Shown piece after piece: positions 43,371-54,465 of a DNA stretch of 64,000 bases. The notes under the pieces are model-generated. The model made no database searches and had not been told where the DNA came from. It saw only the letters and a program-made list of their open reading frames with translations. The stretch is from NCBI GenBank assembly GCA_951217055.1, contig OX578278.1:30765105-30829104 (forward strand). The letters are read 5' to 3'. Every line of letters begins with the position of its first letter. Positions within the stretch are counted from its first letter, which is position 1. The stretch is from Gerris lacustris (taxonomy: Eukaryota > Arthropoda > Insecta > Hemiptera > Gerridae). The translations under genes and the position numbers were made by a program.

Positions 43371-45174
43371 GCAACTTTTTATACATATTTTAATAATAAA
43401 AAAAAAAAAGTAATAATAATGTAGGCAATATGAATTTTTATGACCGAAAACCCCCTTTTAGTAGATTGCTGGCAAGTACTTGACGGAATTATTTTATTTA
43501 CACGCATATCTTTCTCATCCGATATATAAAAATGTTGGATGGTTTGTCGGAAGTAGCCCACAGATCGTCCCATCCTTCATTAATTACAACCGCCTGCGCA
43601 CATAAAATATCGCTAAATTGATACTTTTAAATCATGTATAAAACAAAACAATTTTGACCGATTTAAAAAAAGGGGGACAAATGAAATAAACAAGACTATA
43701 ATAGTAGGTCGTAAAAGCAAAACATCATGTAAGTTCGCGATAGGATGCGCGTAAGATATTTTAATATATTGCACATCTTCGTTACTGTAACACATCCACA
43801 TTTATTGTACATATTATTAAACTTACGATTAAGATACCTACTTACTAACTTAAGATTAATAACTTTATCATAGATAAATAATAAGTGGTAATGGTAACTG
43901 ATAAATGTCTTCTTTTATCATCATACCCTTTAATGCCCCGCAGTAAACAGAAGAATAAATAAAAGGGACAAATCATTAAAAACACATACTTATTTCATAT
44001 TTATAAGGTGGGGACAATGGCATACTATCAATCACAAATTAAGACGCAAGTTAAAAAGGGAAAGAAATATAGAGGTTGGGGTCCAGCAAGCAGACCGGTA
44101 TGAAAAAATGCCAAAGTTACAGCAGTATAGAACGCTAAGTAACTTCATTAAATAAGTAACACTAACGTGTTACTACCAAACACTTTTGTTTATTTTACAC
44201 CAATAATGTTTACGAGCTTTCAGCAAACATTGGACCTTACAACCCAGAGAATGAATTATCGGCTAATAGTGAATATATTATTTCTCAAAACCGGTTCTGT
44301 CCATTTCCATTAAACAAATTCTAAATAGTAGTTTAAAGATTGAACTGTAAAGCAAGAACCATTTCGCTTCCCCGCCGGGTAGGACTACTTTTATAGTAAA
44401 CTAGGCGTCTAACCGGGTTCTTTTCATAAAGGGTTTGCAAGTGTCTACTAAAACTGCATGTTTTAATACAATTCGGTAATGTAAATCTGCCGAATCCAAC
44501 CAAACTCCGACTATTGCTAGTGGTCCGACTTGGATCAGGAATTAGTTTTACATAATTGATCCTATTTAAATTTAAAAAATAATAATACTGCGATTTTTCA
44601 ACTAAGACAAACGTTTATACAAGCTTTTATTTAACTTGCAATATTTGAATGTATGTTCGGGTCAAATTTTGCAACTGAATTATAAAGCAGTTATCATCAA
44701 CCGATTAAATTGAAATTTTGCATACACGTCTAGTTTGGATGACAATGCATGGTTAGCTAAGTGACATCATTATAAATTCAATATGGCGGACAGCACAAGA
44801 TGGCGATTTAGTTATTTTTTAAGCACGCCCATGATATGGGTATCAAATGAAAGAGTTTGCTAAAAAGAATATGAGGAGCCTAACTAGTAGGCCGATGTGG
44901 ATAAACTTTGGCGTACATGAGTAGGAAATCAAGAAAATATTTTTAGCTCTAAATTTGGGGCAAGAAGAAATATCTTTCTCAAAAACAGTTCTGACAAATT
45001 TGATTTAAAAAAAAAACTTCTAAAATTTAGTCCATTTAAATATGAATCCAACCATATAATAATTTTCCTTCGAAAATGATAGTTTTCGAGATATTGATGA
45101 AAATAATGTGACTATTGAAAATCGAAAACAAAAGTAAACAACCCCCTGTTAAATAGTTTTTAAATATGTTTAAA
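43371..45174. other. AT-rich, no gene seen
   Basis: About 44640-45110 resembles other dispersed repeats (aattttgcatacacgtctag, ttcaatatggcggac). The remaining ORFs are short and featureless. Confidence 0.35.
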
Positions 45175-45310
45175 AATAGTCTGCCAATTAGTGTGGCACA
45201 TAGCTTTCTCACATCCTATCTTGTACTTAATATAGGTTATGCTTTTACAACCCATTATTGGTTTTTTTATTTAATTGTTTCCCCCTCATTTTTAAATCTG
45301 TCCAATTTTT
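45175..45310 (+). repeat. Dispersed repeat family D, copy 4
   Basis: It contains gccaattagtgtggcacata, gctttctcacatcctatctt and tatgcttttacaacccatta. Confidence 0.5.
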
Positions 45311-47360
45311 TTGGTTTTTATCAAAAAATTATAAACTTAATGAGTATGCGAATTCGAAGTTTAGACGGTTATTGCTTCCGAGCTTACCGAAGGTTGTAAG
45401 CATTGTGATCGTTCTGAAGAAAGACTTTTATTGTCTCTGATTTCAAATATTCCTAGACCGAAATCCGGTTCAGACACCAGGAAACATTTTGGTCTGTCGG
45501 TCGGTCGGTCTGTCGTTCAATATTGGTGCGAACCATATATCTTAAAAATTACTCCTCCTATTTTGATGAAATTTGGATGGTTAGTCACAATTAGCCTTCA
45601 GCGTCCCTTGGATTCTTTTCTTACGTGTTTAATTAACACCTATATCATTAAAAGAACTCATCCAATTTAAAATAAATTTGGATCGTTTGTCGCAAGAAGC
45701 CCACAGATGGTCCAATATAAATTTATAACCCATTATTTTTACAACCCTATGCGCACATTTGTTGCTAGTTGAGGCTTTTATCTACAAAATCAAAATAACT
45801 TTGACAGATTTAAAATAAAAGGAGGGAATAAATTAGGCAATGGGTAAATTAGCTATGTGTGTCACACTATTCAAGTCTAAGATACTCGCTAAATTTAATG
45901 TGGTGCCTTGTTCCGGGTACAGGAGGCTTCATTAGACGTCGGTTTTTAAATTAAATTATAAGGTTCGGTGCTCTCCGCAACTCTACTCCTGATAACAGAG
46001 GTACGTGAGGTTGTAAACACAGTCTTGACTTGCCGGCCAAGTTCTTAACGGTGATACTTGTCTCAGGCGTCCCGTATTTTAGATTTTATTCCGATTCAAG
46101 GATTGTCATTGAAATTACCAGACGAGAACGTGAAGATAAGCCAAACTAGACGTGAGAATTAACATCTGTTGCTCGTAGAATCCGACATATCAAGGACGAA
46201 ACCGTAATTATTACAATACCTACTAGCTGGTTGTGCAACAGGAAATATCGAAATGTGTACTAAGTAACTACAAAGCGCAGTGCAAGTGGTTTTTATCAGT
46301 AGAATGGTCGAGACGAGTCGGTCACATCTAGGTAACCTTCAATCTCACCTTATAAATATATCCACTTACTGCATTTACAATTTCAATGATAAGAAAAATA
46401 ACGGTTTCAAAATGACATAATAATGCATTTTTATTTACCACTTCTAAACAAGTTCATGTAAAGTCCTAATGATTTATTAAAAAGAGAAGGATTTATCACT
46501 CACCGTTTAATCACGGTTCGAAAAGACCAAATGAAGATAAAACCGAGAAATTACTCCGGTTAAGAAGCCATGGTTGTGGTAGATAAAAAAGGCGCAAAGA
46601 AGGCGTTTCGGTGTGATGTACCGACTTCTCCACAGGATCGTTCACTGCACAGGTTCACGTTCACACAACAGAACAATACACTCAGAGCAGATGAAAACAC
46701 CGGCCACAGCGTGTGACCCACACGTCCGCGCACAGACCGCGCTTTGTATTCATATAAACGTTCGTTGCTTTACACCACGGGAGGATATCACGGAACAGTA
46801 CGACGGGAACCAAGGACGCACATCTACTGAAACTCAAACTGATTACTGAAGACGGGGGACGGGACAGCGTGGCTGTGGCTAACGGCCTGGAGGGAGGGGG
46901 CTGCACTACCGCCATCTACATCTATCTACTTCCACCGCTAACGTACTCCTAGCGCCATCTGTATTCCCCCTTTATAACTACGGAGCACGATAGCAGTTGC
47001 CAGTTGCCCTATCCTGTCCCTGTCCCTGTCTGGGTCTAGCCGTTGCGGATGCTGTCTCTGACAGAGACAGACTAACCACACCACAACCAAGCTGACTTGT
47101 TCACGAAGTCTATTTTCCTAGCGCCTTCATTTCAACTTTCAAAGGATTTCAACCATGGGCGTATCAAGCTAAAACGGAAGGGGCGCAGTTTTCTGAATTT
47201 TACTTCTTTCATCGGGGAAGGGGAAGGGTAGTTCGGATGAGGAGGGGGGGATGCCATGTAATATATATTTTTTGAACAGTAGTTTACAAGGTTTAAATGC
47301 AAATTTTCTAACTACAGTTTCTAAATGCTCTTTTGTTTAAAAGTACAATCTTACAATCTT
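45311..47360. other. Unclassified; GC-richer block at 46600-47110
   Basis: 46600-47110 is GC-rich for this window and contains a ccctgtccctgtc repeat and a tttataactac TATA-like box (about 46972). It might be a promoter or first exon of an unseen gene, but no frame is convincing. The rest is AT-rich. Confidence 0.3.
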
Positions 47361-47362
47361 AT

Positions 47363-47462
<100 letters not shown>

Positions 47463-47514
47463 GATATTGATATATATTATTGATGGCCATCTTTTAGGCC
47501 CATTTTACTAGCCC

Positions 47515-47830
47515 CGTGGTGGAGAGTTCCAGTCACTTCACACATCATACATTTGTTCATTGTACCGCCGAAGCGAGTATGGTGTGGTCATTAGTGAGCT
47601 ATATAAGCGTGCGTCAAAGCGAGCGGGGGAAGAGTACCCCATGGGGGGGGGGGGGGGTGCCCCTCGCCCGATTCATAGATGCAATTCAGAGTACCATGGC
47701 ACAGGATCGAACCCACGATCTCGAGTCGACTCGACTTAGTGATAGCTGGGCGAGTGCCTATACAGCCCCTCGTCCACGCTCGCTGGCTCCGTGTGAGAGA
47801 GAGAGAGTAAGTGCTGTGATGGCGCAAAAT
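47515..47830 (-). repeat. tRNA-derived SINE-like element
   Basis: On the minus strand, about 47695-47770 reads ctcgcccagctatcactaag, then gtgggttcgatcctgtgcc, whose GGTTCGATCC fits the pol III B box. An A-box-like segment lies 35-45 nt upstream. A poly-G run (about 47644-47656) and a GC-rich body follow. No tail or target duplication was established. Confidence 0.45.
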
Positions 47831-48095
47831 TTGGTTTTGTGGATTTACAAGTCCTCTCTCTTAATAGTGGTTTTTTTTTTTGTTTTTTTTCTTTACAAAG
47901 TCAGTCTCTCGTCTGTGGTAACCTAAATCACTGAGCCGATTTCAACAAATTTTGGAATACAGGTTCAAAAATCGAACCCTAAGATAAAAACTGTTTTAAG
48001 AGAATCTGACGATTTAGATTACAACATTCTATAAAGATGACAGTCATATCCCCCCAGAACTTTCATGACTTTTGTAATGTTCATTTTCAAACATT
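47831..48095. other. No gene seen
   Basis: T-rich sequence with a family-B-like phrase (gagccgatttcaacaaattt). Confidence 0.35.
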
Positions 48096-48645
48096 TTTTT
48101 TTTTTTTTTTTTTTAAATAACGCCTATGCCGTTGGTAACAAGGCCATTCGGCTTCTTGAAGCCCAATAAAGTTTTGCCATGGTGGCACTGTCTACATTTA
48201 AGTCTAAATGGTTTCTGTCGTTCTCGATGACATCTGTCAATGCTGTACATACTGGGAGGTGCTGGCAATCCATCTCATCTGCTAGGCAAAGAGGGCACAC
48301 CGGGCTCTCCACCACGCCTATCCTGTACAAGTGCCGTTGCAGATAATCATGTCCTGTCTTTAAACGAAAGCCTGCCACAGCTTCTCTTCTGCTGATTGTG
48401 TGTGGGATTGGGTTCTCCACCAGACTCTGCCACGTTTTCCCTTCTGCCTGATTTAGCTGCGACTCCTTAATTGCATCTTTATAATGGGCTCTGATGAGTC
48501 TTTTGACTGCGCAATAAGAGAGCGGTGGATCGGGTTGTTGCATCCCAGCTCCTTTCCGAGCTAGCTCGTCTGCCTTCTCATTTCCCGCCAAGCCGCAGTG
48601 GCTCGGGACCCATTGGAAGACGACACGAATTCCTTTTTCCATAAG
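48096..48645 (-). mobile_element. 5'-truncated non-LTR retrotransposon tail
   Basis: The coding tail described in the next entry ends at 48124 and is followed after about 7 nt by a minus-strand poly(A) of about 20 nt (T run 48096-48115). The homologous sequence stops near 48645, where AT-rich DNA begins. The truncation and poly(A) are the marks of target-primed reverse transcription. Target duplications were not identified. Confidence 0.75.
48124..48645 (-). pseudogene. RNase H domain and Cys/His tail of a non-LTR retrotransposon ORF2
   Basis: The frame begins within the RNase H domain at GIRVVFQWVPSHCGLAGNEK, followed by ADELARKG, the end of the domain with its conserved His and Asp. It continues through a linker (KRLIRAHYKDAIKESQLNQ) to a Cys/His motif (CPLCLADEMDCQHLPVC) and ends SRSRMALLPTA. 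RNase H followed by such a motif is typical of I-, R1- and Jockey-type elements; which clade is not resolved. Endonuclease and RT are missing. The frame extends to 48699 only through unrelated AT-rich DNA. Confidence 0.8.
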
Positions 48646-48739
48646 GAACAACATATAATATATTTTTAGAAATATATTATGATATATTTTTAATAACAAC
48701 TTATTAAAAATATTAAGAAGTTAAAGATTTAAAATACGC

Positions 48740-48975
48740 ATGCGTAATGCGCAAAAATGTGCTCTTTTTTTAATTTTCGAGTGGGGTTTCAAATGAAAGC
48801 TACTGAAAAGTAACTTGGAAATATATTATACGACATTTTATGACTATTGTGCTTTTAACCGCTAATATTGCGTTTTTAGAGCCAAAATTTCACCTAACCC
48901 CCCCCCCCCCAACCACTCTATAACGGCAATTCCTAAAACTTATAAAAATGCATGCAATTACCTTATGCATCCCAT
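48740..48975 (+). repeat. Diverged relative of the 42.6-kb tandem unit
   Basis: gtggggtttcaaatgaaagc, a poly-C run (about 48898-48910), ccactctataacggcaattc and ctaaaacttataaaaatgca match the unit order at 42595-43370. Confidence 0.4.
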
Positions 48976-49147
48976 ATCAAAATGACCCTACCAGATAAAA
49001 CTTTCCAGAAAATAAATAATTTAACTTATTTTCAACCTTTTTTTTTTTTTTTTTTGGTTTCTGTATTCTTCACCATAGTTGTTTCTATGTGCAAAATTTG
49101 GGGAAGATTGAATCACAATCACAGGAAGTAATTCAAAATTGGGGAAA

Positions 49148-51526
49148 TAGTCCAGTCAAATTAGACCAAAAAACGGGATTTAAAAACATTAAATCATATA
49201 GTTCTGGAAAAAAGCTTAAAATGATCGGAAGACCCTACAGTCTAACATACTAAAAGTCCCCGAGGGTGGGGGGTGAGCCCCCCCTACAATTGAGGGGTTT
49301 AGGTGCCAATTTTGGGTTTTTCGCAAATATCTCGTAAAGTATTACCTCTAGGCGAATTGTAGCTATGTATAAATTTGTTCTACATTAAATTTATAACAAA
49401 AATAGTCCTTTTCATTTTTTTTCTAACTACAACCGTTTTCAAGATAAATGCGTTCAAAATTTAATAAATTTAGCACTTGAAGGAAATAGGGGGGAAACTG
49501 GATTTCTCATTCATAATTTACTAGCTTAAATTAAGCGGTATTCATTATTCTTTCACATGCAATTCAATACTTCCCTCTCCCCAAGATTTATAGCTTGATA
49601 TTCCCCCCCCCCCCCCCCGGTGTGTAAAACCCCCAGCCCCCCCTCCATTTTTAACTCTTTTATTAGGGATTTCTGACCTAAAGCCTCACTCTATTAATTT
49701 TCCTTAGTTTTTGACTCCCATTTAAAATTTTTCATCCCTCTATCTACCCCTTCCCCTAGACCCCCCCCCCCATGTTTTTGCGTTATGTGAAAAACTGAGA
49801 AATTTCCGGACTTTTTTTCAGTTTTTGCTCTATACCTCGTAACTATGCGGGGTTCGATGTTAATTGTTCTTACTATATTTTTCACTACAATAAATTTACA
49901 ACAATTTAAGTCCAGCGGGAACTCTGTACATCCAATAGTTTCAAAGATATGGCACTTTAAAAATGGAATTTTTTTTAAAAAATAGGAAATTTTAAGTATT
50001 ATGCTGCTCTCGTTTCGGGGTGAATATCGGTGTAAAACTGTTAACCTACGAGAAAAGTCATAAGGTATGAAGTTGTAGTAAAGATAATTAGATTCTTTTT
50101 ACGTCCAACGGTAACTCTGTACGTCAAATAGTTCCCGAGATATGACACTTCAAAAATCGGCAGTAATTTAAAAAAAATGGAAAATTTAAGTAATGCTCTC
50201 GTTTCGGGGCGAGTATCGGCATGAAACCTCTCCCCTACAAGAAAAGTCATAAGAAATGAAGTTGTATTAAATTTAATTGGCTTTTATTCAAGTACAATAT
50301 GAAGCCTGAAGACCAAATAGTTCTGTCGCAATTGTAAAAAAAAGGAAATTTGTATTTTGTAAGTAATAAACCTAAACCACTGTGTCTGGTTTTGGAAGTT
50401 TTGGATACTGGCTTAAAATGTTTGTATGACTTTCCTGTCTAACATACTAAAAATTCACGAGGGGAGGGGACCCTAGTGCTTAGGGGGGGTGGGGGGGGGG
50501 GCTTAATAGGTGCTTTTTTTTGCTCTTTACCAAATATCTCGAAAAGTATTGACATTAGGCGAATTTTGGTTATGTACAAATTTATTCTTCATTAAATCTC
50601 TAATAAAAATAGAGGTCTTACAAATTTAGAATGGCGAGTCAAAAATCTATGCAAAAATAGATTGCGTCTATATAAGGTGAGAAATCCCTAATAAAAGAGT
50701 TCTTTTGCCCCCCCTAATCCTACTTTATGTTTTATTACCTTACTTTGAGGGCTTGTAACTCAAAAAATTTTAAGGACTATTTTTATTGGAAATTTAATGA
50801 AGAACAAATTTGTACATAACCATAATTGGCCTAATGTCAATACTTTTCGAGATATTTGGTAAAAAAAAAGCAGCAATTGGCTCCGTGGGGGAGCGAGCTT
50901 CTCTCCCCCCCCCCCCCCCCCAAAGGGGACTATTAGCATGTTAGACAGGAAAGTCATAATTTCAATCTTCATATCGCAAATTCAAAACTTTGGGATTTTT
51001 TGCAAAGTTATATCCTAATTAGTCTAGTTAGTTTTTTTAAAAAAATGGGGGGGGGGGGGTACACACCGGGGGGGGGGGGGGGATATCGAGCTATAAATCT
51101 TGGGGAGAGGGAAGTATTGAAAAGCATGTGAAAGAATAATGAATACCGCTTCATTTAAGCTAGTAAATTATGAATGAGAAAACCAGTTTCCCCCCTATTT
51201 CCTTCAAGTGCTAAATTGTTTAAATTTTCAACGCATTTATCTCGAAAACGGTTGTAGTTAGAAAAAAAATGAAAAGGACTATTTTTGTTATAAATTAAAT
51301 GTAGAACAAATTTATACATAACTACAATTCGCCTAAAGGTAATACTTTACGAGATATTTGTGAAAAACCCAAAATTGGCACCTAAACCCCTCAATTGTAG
51401 GGGGGGCTCACCCCCCACCCTCGGGGACTTTTAGTATGTTAGACTGTAGGGTCTTCCGATCATTTTAAGCTTTTTTCCAGAACTATATGATTTAATGTTT
51501 TTATTTTTCCTAATTTGACTGGACTA
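49148..51526. repeat. 2.38-kb imperfect palindrome with nested repeats
   Basis: The outer arms (tagtccagtcaaattag at 49148 and its complement ending 51526) remain recognisable inward. Shared pieces include atgatcggaagaccctacag, gagggtggggggtgagcccc, ggcgaattgtagctatgtat and a ctccccaagatttatagctt block, with poly-C on the left (about 49604-49618) opposite poly-G on the right (about 51047-51082). The centre is near 50337. Inside are a smaller palindrome (about 50524-50860) and two and a half tandem units of about 170 bp (about 49900-50260, gaactctgtac.tc.aatagt, gctctcgtttcggggcgagt). No coding sequence was found. Confidence 0.75.
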
Positions 51527-52109
51527 AAACGGAAATGTGCGATGAAACTTACAAAGCAAAGTAATATAAGACCAGTAATAAAAACATTGTGACTCCCGAG
51601 TATTTTTTTAATTTTTGGTTTATAAACTACCGTCAAGGAACATGAAGCATTGAACTTGAAGGTATGTCACTAAGCGAGAATATTTAGATGCCCCAGTTTC
51701 CTGCATTCCTTCCCCTTATTGCTATACCCTTCTTTTGGATAATATAATTGGCAAAAATCCCTTGTTAGTAATGGTTATGTAATGTATATGTATCAGTAAT
51801 CTTCCGGGAAAAGCAGAGTAATTTTCCATCTCTACAGTGATGAACTTCAAATAAGTTCACCTTTTAAATCAACCTAAATTACGTCTTTTAATTCACCGTA
51901 TAAGTTAAATCAGTACAGAGTTTGGTGCATTTAACTGAAAGCTTCAGGAAGCCGATTCTGTAACTTTTTTTATATATATCCAGTGTGACATTATATATCA
52001 AACACCTTATATCAAAGTGTTGTTATATAATGTAGTGAATCGACATGTCTTTAATTTTGCTGATATCATACAGAAAATGATCAGATTTATTATTTATTGG
52101 TGACGATGT
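51527..52109. other. No gene seen
   Basis: AT-rich sequence without recognisable features. Confidence 0.35.
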
Positions 52110-52588
52110 ATAGTAGCGCACCCAGGATTTTTTTGGGGGAGGGGCACATATTAAAAAAAAGGGGGGAGGGGATGTAATGTGGGCTTAGCATAATCACAGA
52201 CAATTAAGAAGTCTGGTTTTCTTTGTCCTTAAATTACTTCATATCAAGGGCGGATCCAGCCAATTTTTAAGGGGGGCTGGGCTCTCTTTTAGGGGGGTCC
52301 GGGGGGTCCTCCCCCGGGAAAAGTTTTATAGTTTACGTTACTTGAAAACGTCTTTTTAGTCTATTCTAAGAGCATCTAAAATGTTATTTTATACAAATAA
52401 ATTTAGGTTTTTATGAACGGGACATGAAGACCGGGGTATTTTATTTAAAAAAAATTAAAACGACTACTACTAACTATTCTTTTTAAACGTCTTTTGAAAC
52501 GAAAAAAAAAAAAAATATGTCAGGCAAAACTAGGGGCATGTGTTGCCCCTAGCATGTTGGGGAGGGGGGGATAAACATACTCTTTATC
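52110..52588. repeat. MITE-like fragments and family C motif
   Basis: tagcgcacccaggattttt (52111) and gggcggatccagccaattt (52249) are starts typical of short DNA elements. ggggggtcctcccccgggaa (about 52301) is a family C motif. Several G runs follow. Confidence 0.4.
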
Positions 52589-53556
52589 AGTGCTCGATTT
52601 CTAGAAATTAAGGTGCCAGATTACAAGCAAGGGGGTCCCGGGGGAGGACCCCCGGACCCCCAAGCATATAAATGCATATTCTTGTGGTTTTTCGTCTAAA
52701 TACTTTGTTTTTATTCAAATTCTCTTCCCCCCCCCCCCCCCATTCGGGCCCTGACCACCACGAAGAATGAAGGACGTGATGCCATGCTTGACTTTCATAA
52801 AAGCCTACATGAGCGTCATTTCTGAGGTCATCTTAAAGTTGGAACCTCGAGGGATGGAGTTGTTTGAAGTGGTCGCTACACTAAACTCACCAAAAAAGGC
52901 AACTCATGGCCTGGAGAGACTGGAAAAACTGTGAAAAAAAGTTAGAGTTCGAGCTGGCTAAAAATCCTAGTTGGAGAGGATTGGACTTGGGGAGAATGCT
53001 GCGTGGTGAGTCAGCAATGTCAGACAATTTTCCAAACTACTCTGCACAAGATGCAGCATCAGTTAAGTATTTACCTCTCCTGTCAATTGATGTTGAAAGA
53101 TTTTATTGGCCGATTTACGAAAATCGCTTCAAAGTGAAAATATAGAAAAATCTTGATGTACAGACCAATACCAATATCTACTTCATTGACTCACCTAATA
53201 CCGAACATTTTGTAAATAAACTTTTAAACTATAACTTTTATACATAAAAATTCTCATACATATACTTGAAACTTGTGGATATAGCAGTGTATCATACATA
53301 CAATTTGAAAATAATACTTGTATATAAACATATACTAATATTTTTAAGATATACGAATAAAAAGATTAAGATATAAAAATATACAAAGATTTTTTTCATT
53401 TCACTGTCCTCTCTATAGTTTTAAACATTGTTTTTCGAACATATTCTGCATATTTAACAGCATATTATGGGTTTTTTTTGAGCATATCTATCGAGCATAA
53501 AACAGGTGGTTTTCGAGCATATCTGGAGATTTTATCGAGCATATCGATCCGAGCCC
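52589..53556 (+). mobile_element. Degenerate hAT-like element
   Basis: A possible left end, cagtgctcgatttc (52589), and a right region with three cgagcatatc subterminal repeats ending gatccgagccctaa (about 53544-53557) frame a transposase relic. No matching 8-bp duplication was found, so the boundaries are tentative. Confidence 0.4.
52906..53145 (+). pseudogene. hAT transposase C-terminal relic
   Basis: The frame contains KKLEFELAKNPSWRGLDLGR and then SVKYLPLLSIDVERFYWPIY, which resembles the hAT C-terminal dimerisation motif with its conserved (S/T)S.DVER(S/F)F core. The ATG at 52906 is not a native start. The rest of the transposase is absent. Confidence 0.5.
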
Positions 53557-54052
53557 TAATTATAAATTATGCTTATATGCCATAGGTTTTGTAAATCTCA
53601 GATTGGCCAACAAAAGTCATCAGGCGGTTATCCAGACCCAGACTTTAACCAATGAAAATATATGATCAATATTTACTAGAATTGTTTCTTACCAAGAAGT
53701 TTTTAAAATATGGACGGACACAAACTTCTGGTGAAAGTAGCAAAGCAGCAACTAAGACACAAAACCCGCTATACAATCCATACTATCCTTTAATAAAACT
53801 GGATACTTATTATTGTCTGTCAACGTTTAAATTGTTGACAACTGTTGTGTTGACTGACACTTGCCCTTTCCAGCTTGCCATAGAGTATAAACACACTTGC
53901 TTGATTTACCCACCTGTTGATCCTGATCCTCAGATTAGTTCCAGTATTAATCAGAGGGCAGATTCTTGTAAGTAGTTTATTTATAATTTAGTGCACAGTT
54001 ATGGATTGTGATTCAAGTTTTCATTGTCTCATTGTTAATTAATATTCAATGT
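53557..54052 (+). other. Candidate host exon, not identified
   Basis: An open stretch at 53697-53967 is preceded by a pyrimidine-rich acceptor-like tgtttcttaccaag and followed by a good donor, gtaagt, at 53968. The encoded residues (KFLKYGRTQTSGESSKAATK, then YNPYYPLIKLDTYYCLSTFK) have an ordinary protein-like composition, but I do not recognise them. An in-frame stop at 53646-53648 lies before the acceptor. It could instead be chance. Confidence 0.3.
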
Positions 54053-54125
54053 CTCCTGGGCTAGTGGTTAAAACATCTGACTGCCGCCCAAGAGAACCGG
54101 GTTTACATTTTTCTTGTACTAATTA
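54053..54125 (+). repeat. tRNA-derived SINE head
   Basis: gggctagtggttaaaacatc fits an A box (GGCNNAGTGG), and ccgggtttacat about 35 nt later is a decayed B box. A mature tRNA cloverleaf cannot be formed, so this is a SINE head or tRNA relic rather than a gene. Confidence 0.5.
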
Positions 54126-54429
54126 TCTATACCCGTAGGGCCGGCGCTACGCACAGGCGGTTGCCTGTGGTTGCTAAACTGAGGGGGCGGCCGATGAGGC
54201 CCTCAGAATATTTTGTAAAAATATAAAAACTAAACCCTTAGCTGCAAAACGATAATAACTTGTGAGATTAGGATTAATCGTTGAATAAACAATCCAATAA
54301 ATCCAAAAAATTCTTTTCAAAAAAAAAAAAACATAAAAACAATCAAAATTAACTTGGTAAGATTTTCATTTCCAAAATTCGTTTTCATTTTGACCATTTG
54401 TTTCTCTAAATTTACAGTATTTCCAAAAC

Positions 54430-54462
54430 CTGAAGAAGTCCAGGTTCCCTGGACGAAAGCTT
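54430..54462 (+). ncRNA. Hammerhead-ribozyme-like core with perfect stem II
   Basis: It reads CUGAAGA, then a 7-bp stem II (gtccagg / cctggac, 3-nt loop ttc), then GAAA and GCUU. The self-complementary AGCU forms a minimal stem III, and CUU is an allowed NUH cleavage triplet (cut after 54462). This arrangement is described for Penelope-like retroelements. Stem I is short and interrupted. A poly-A-rich stretch precedes it at 54306-54332. Confidence 0.55.
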
Positions 54463-54465
54463 GTG

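Noticed and set aside
46600..47110. Host promoter and first exon in the GC-richer block
   Set aside because: A TATA-like box is present, but no frame with a plausible start and donor, and no recognisable peptide.
48646..48699. N-terminal extension of the RNase H frame to 48699
   Set aside because: The residues there are AT-driven (Ile, Tyr, Phe, Leu) and unrelated to the family. The homologous part begins near 48645.
54053..54125. Functional tRNA gene
   Set aside because: The A box is good but the B box is decayed, and no cloverleaf can be drawn; a SINE head is more likely.
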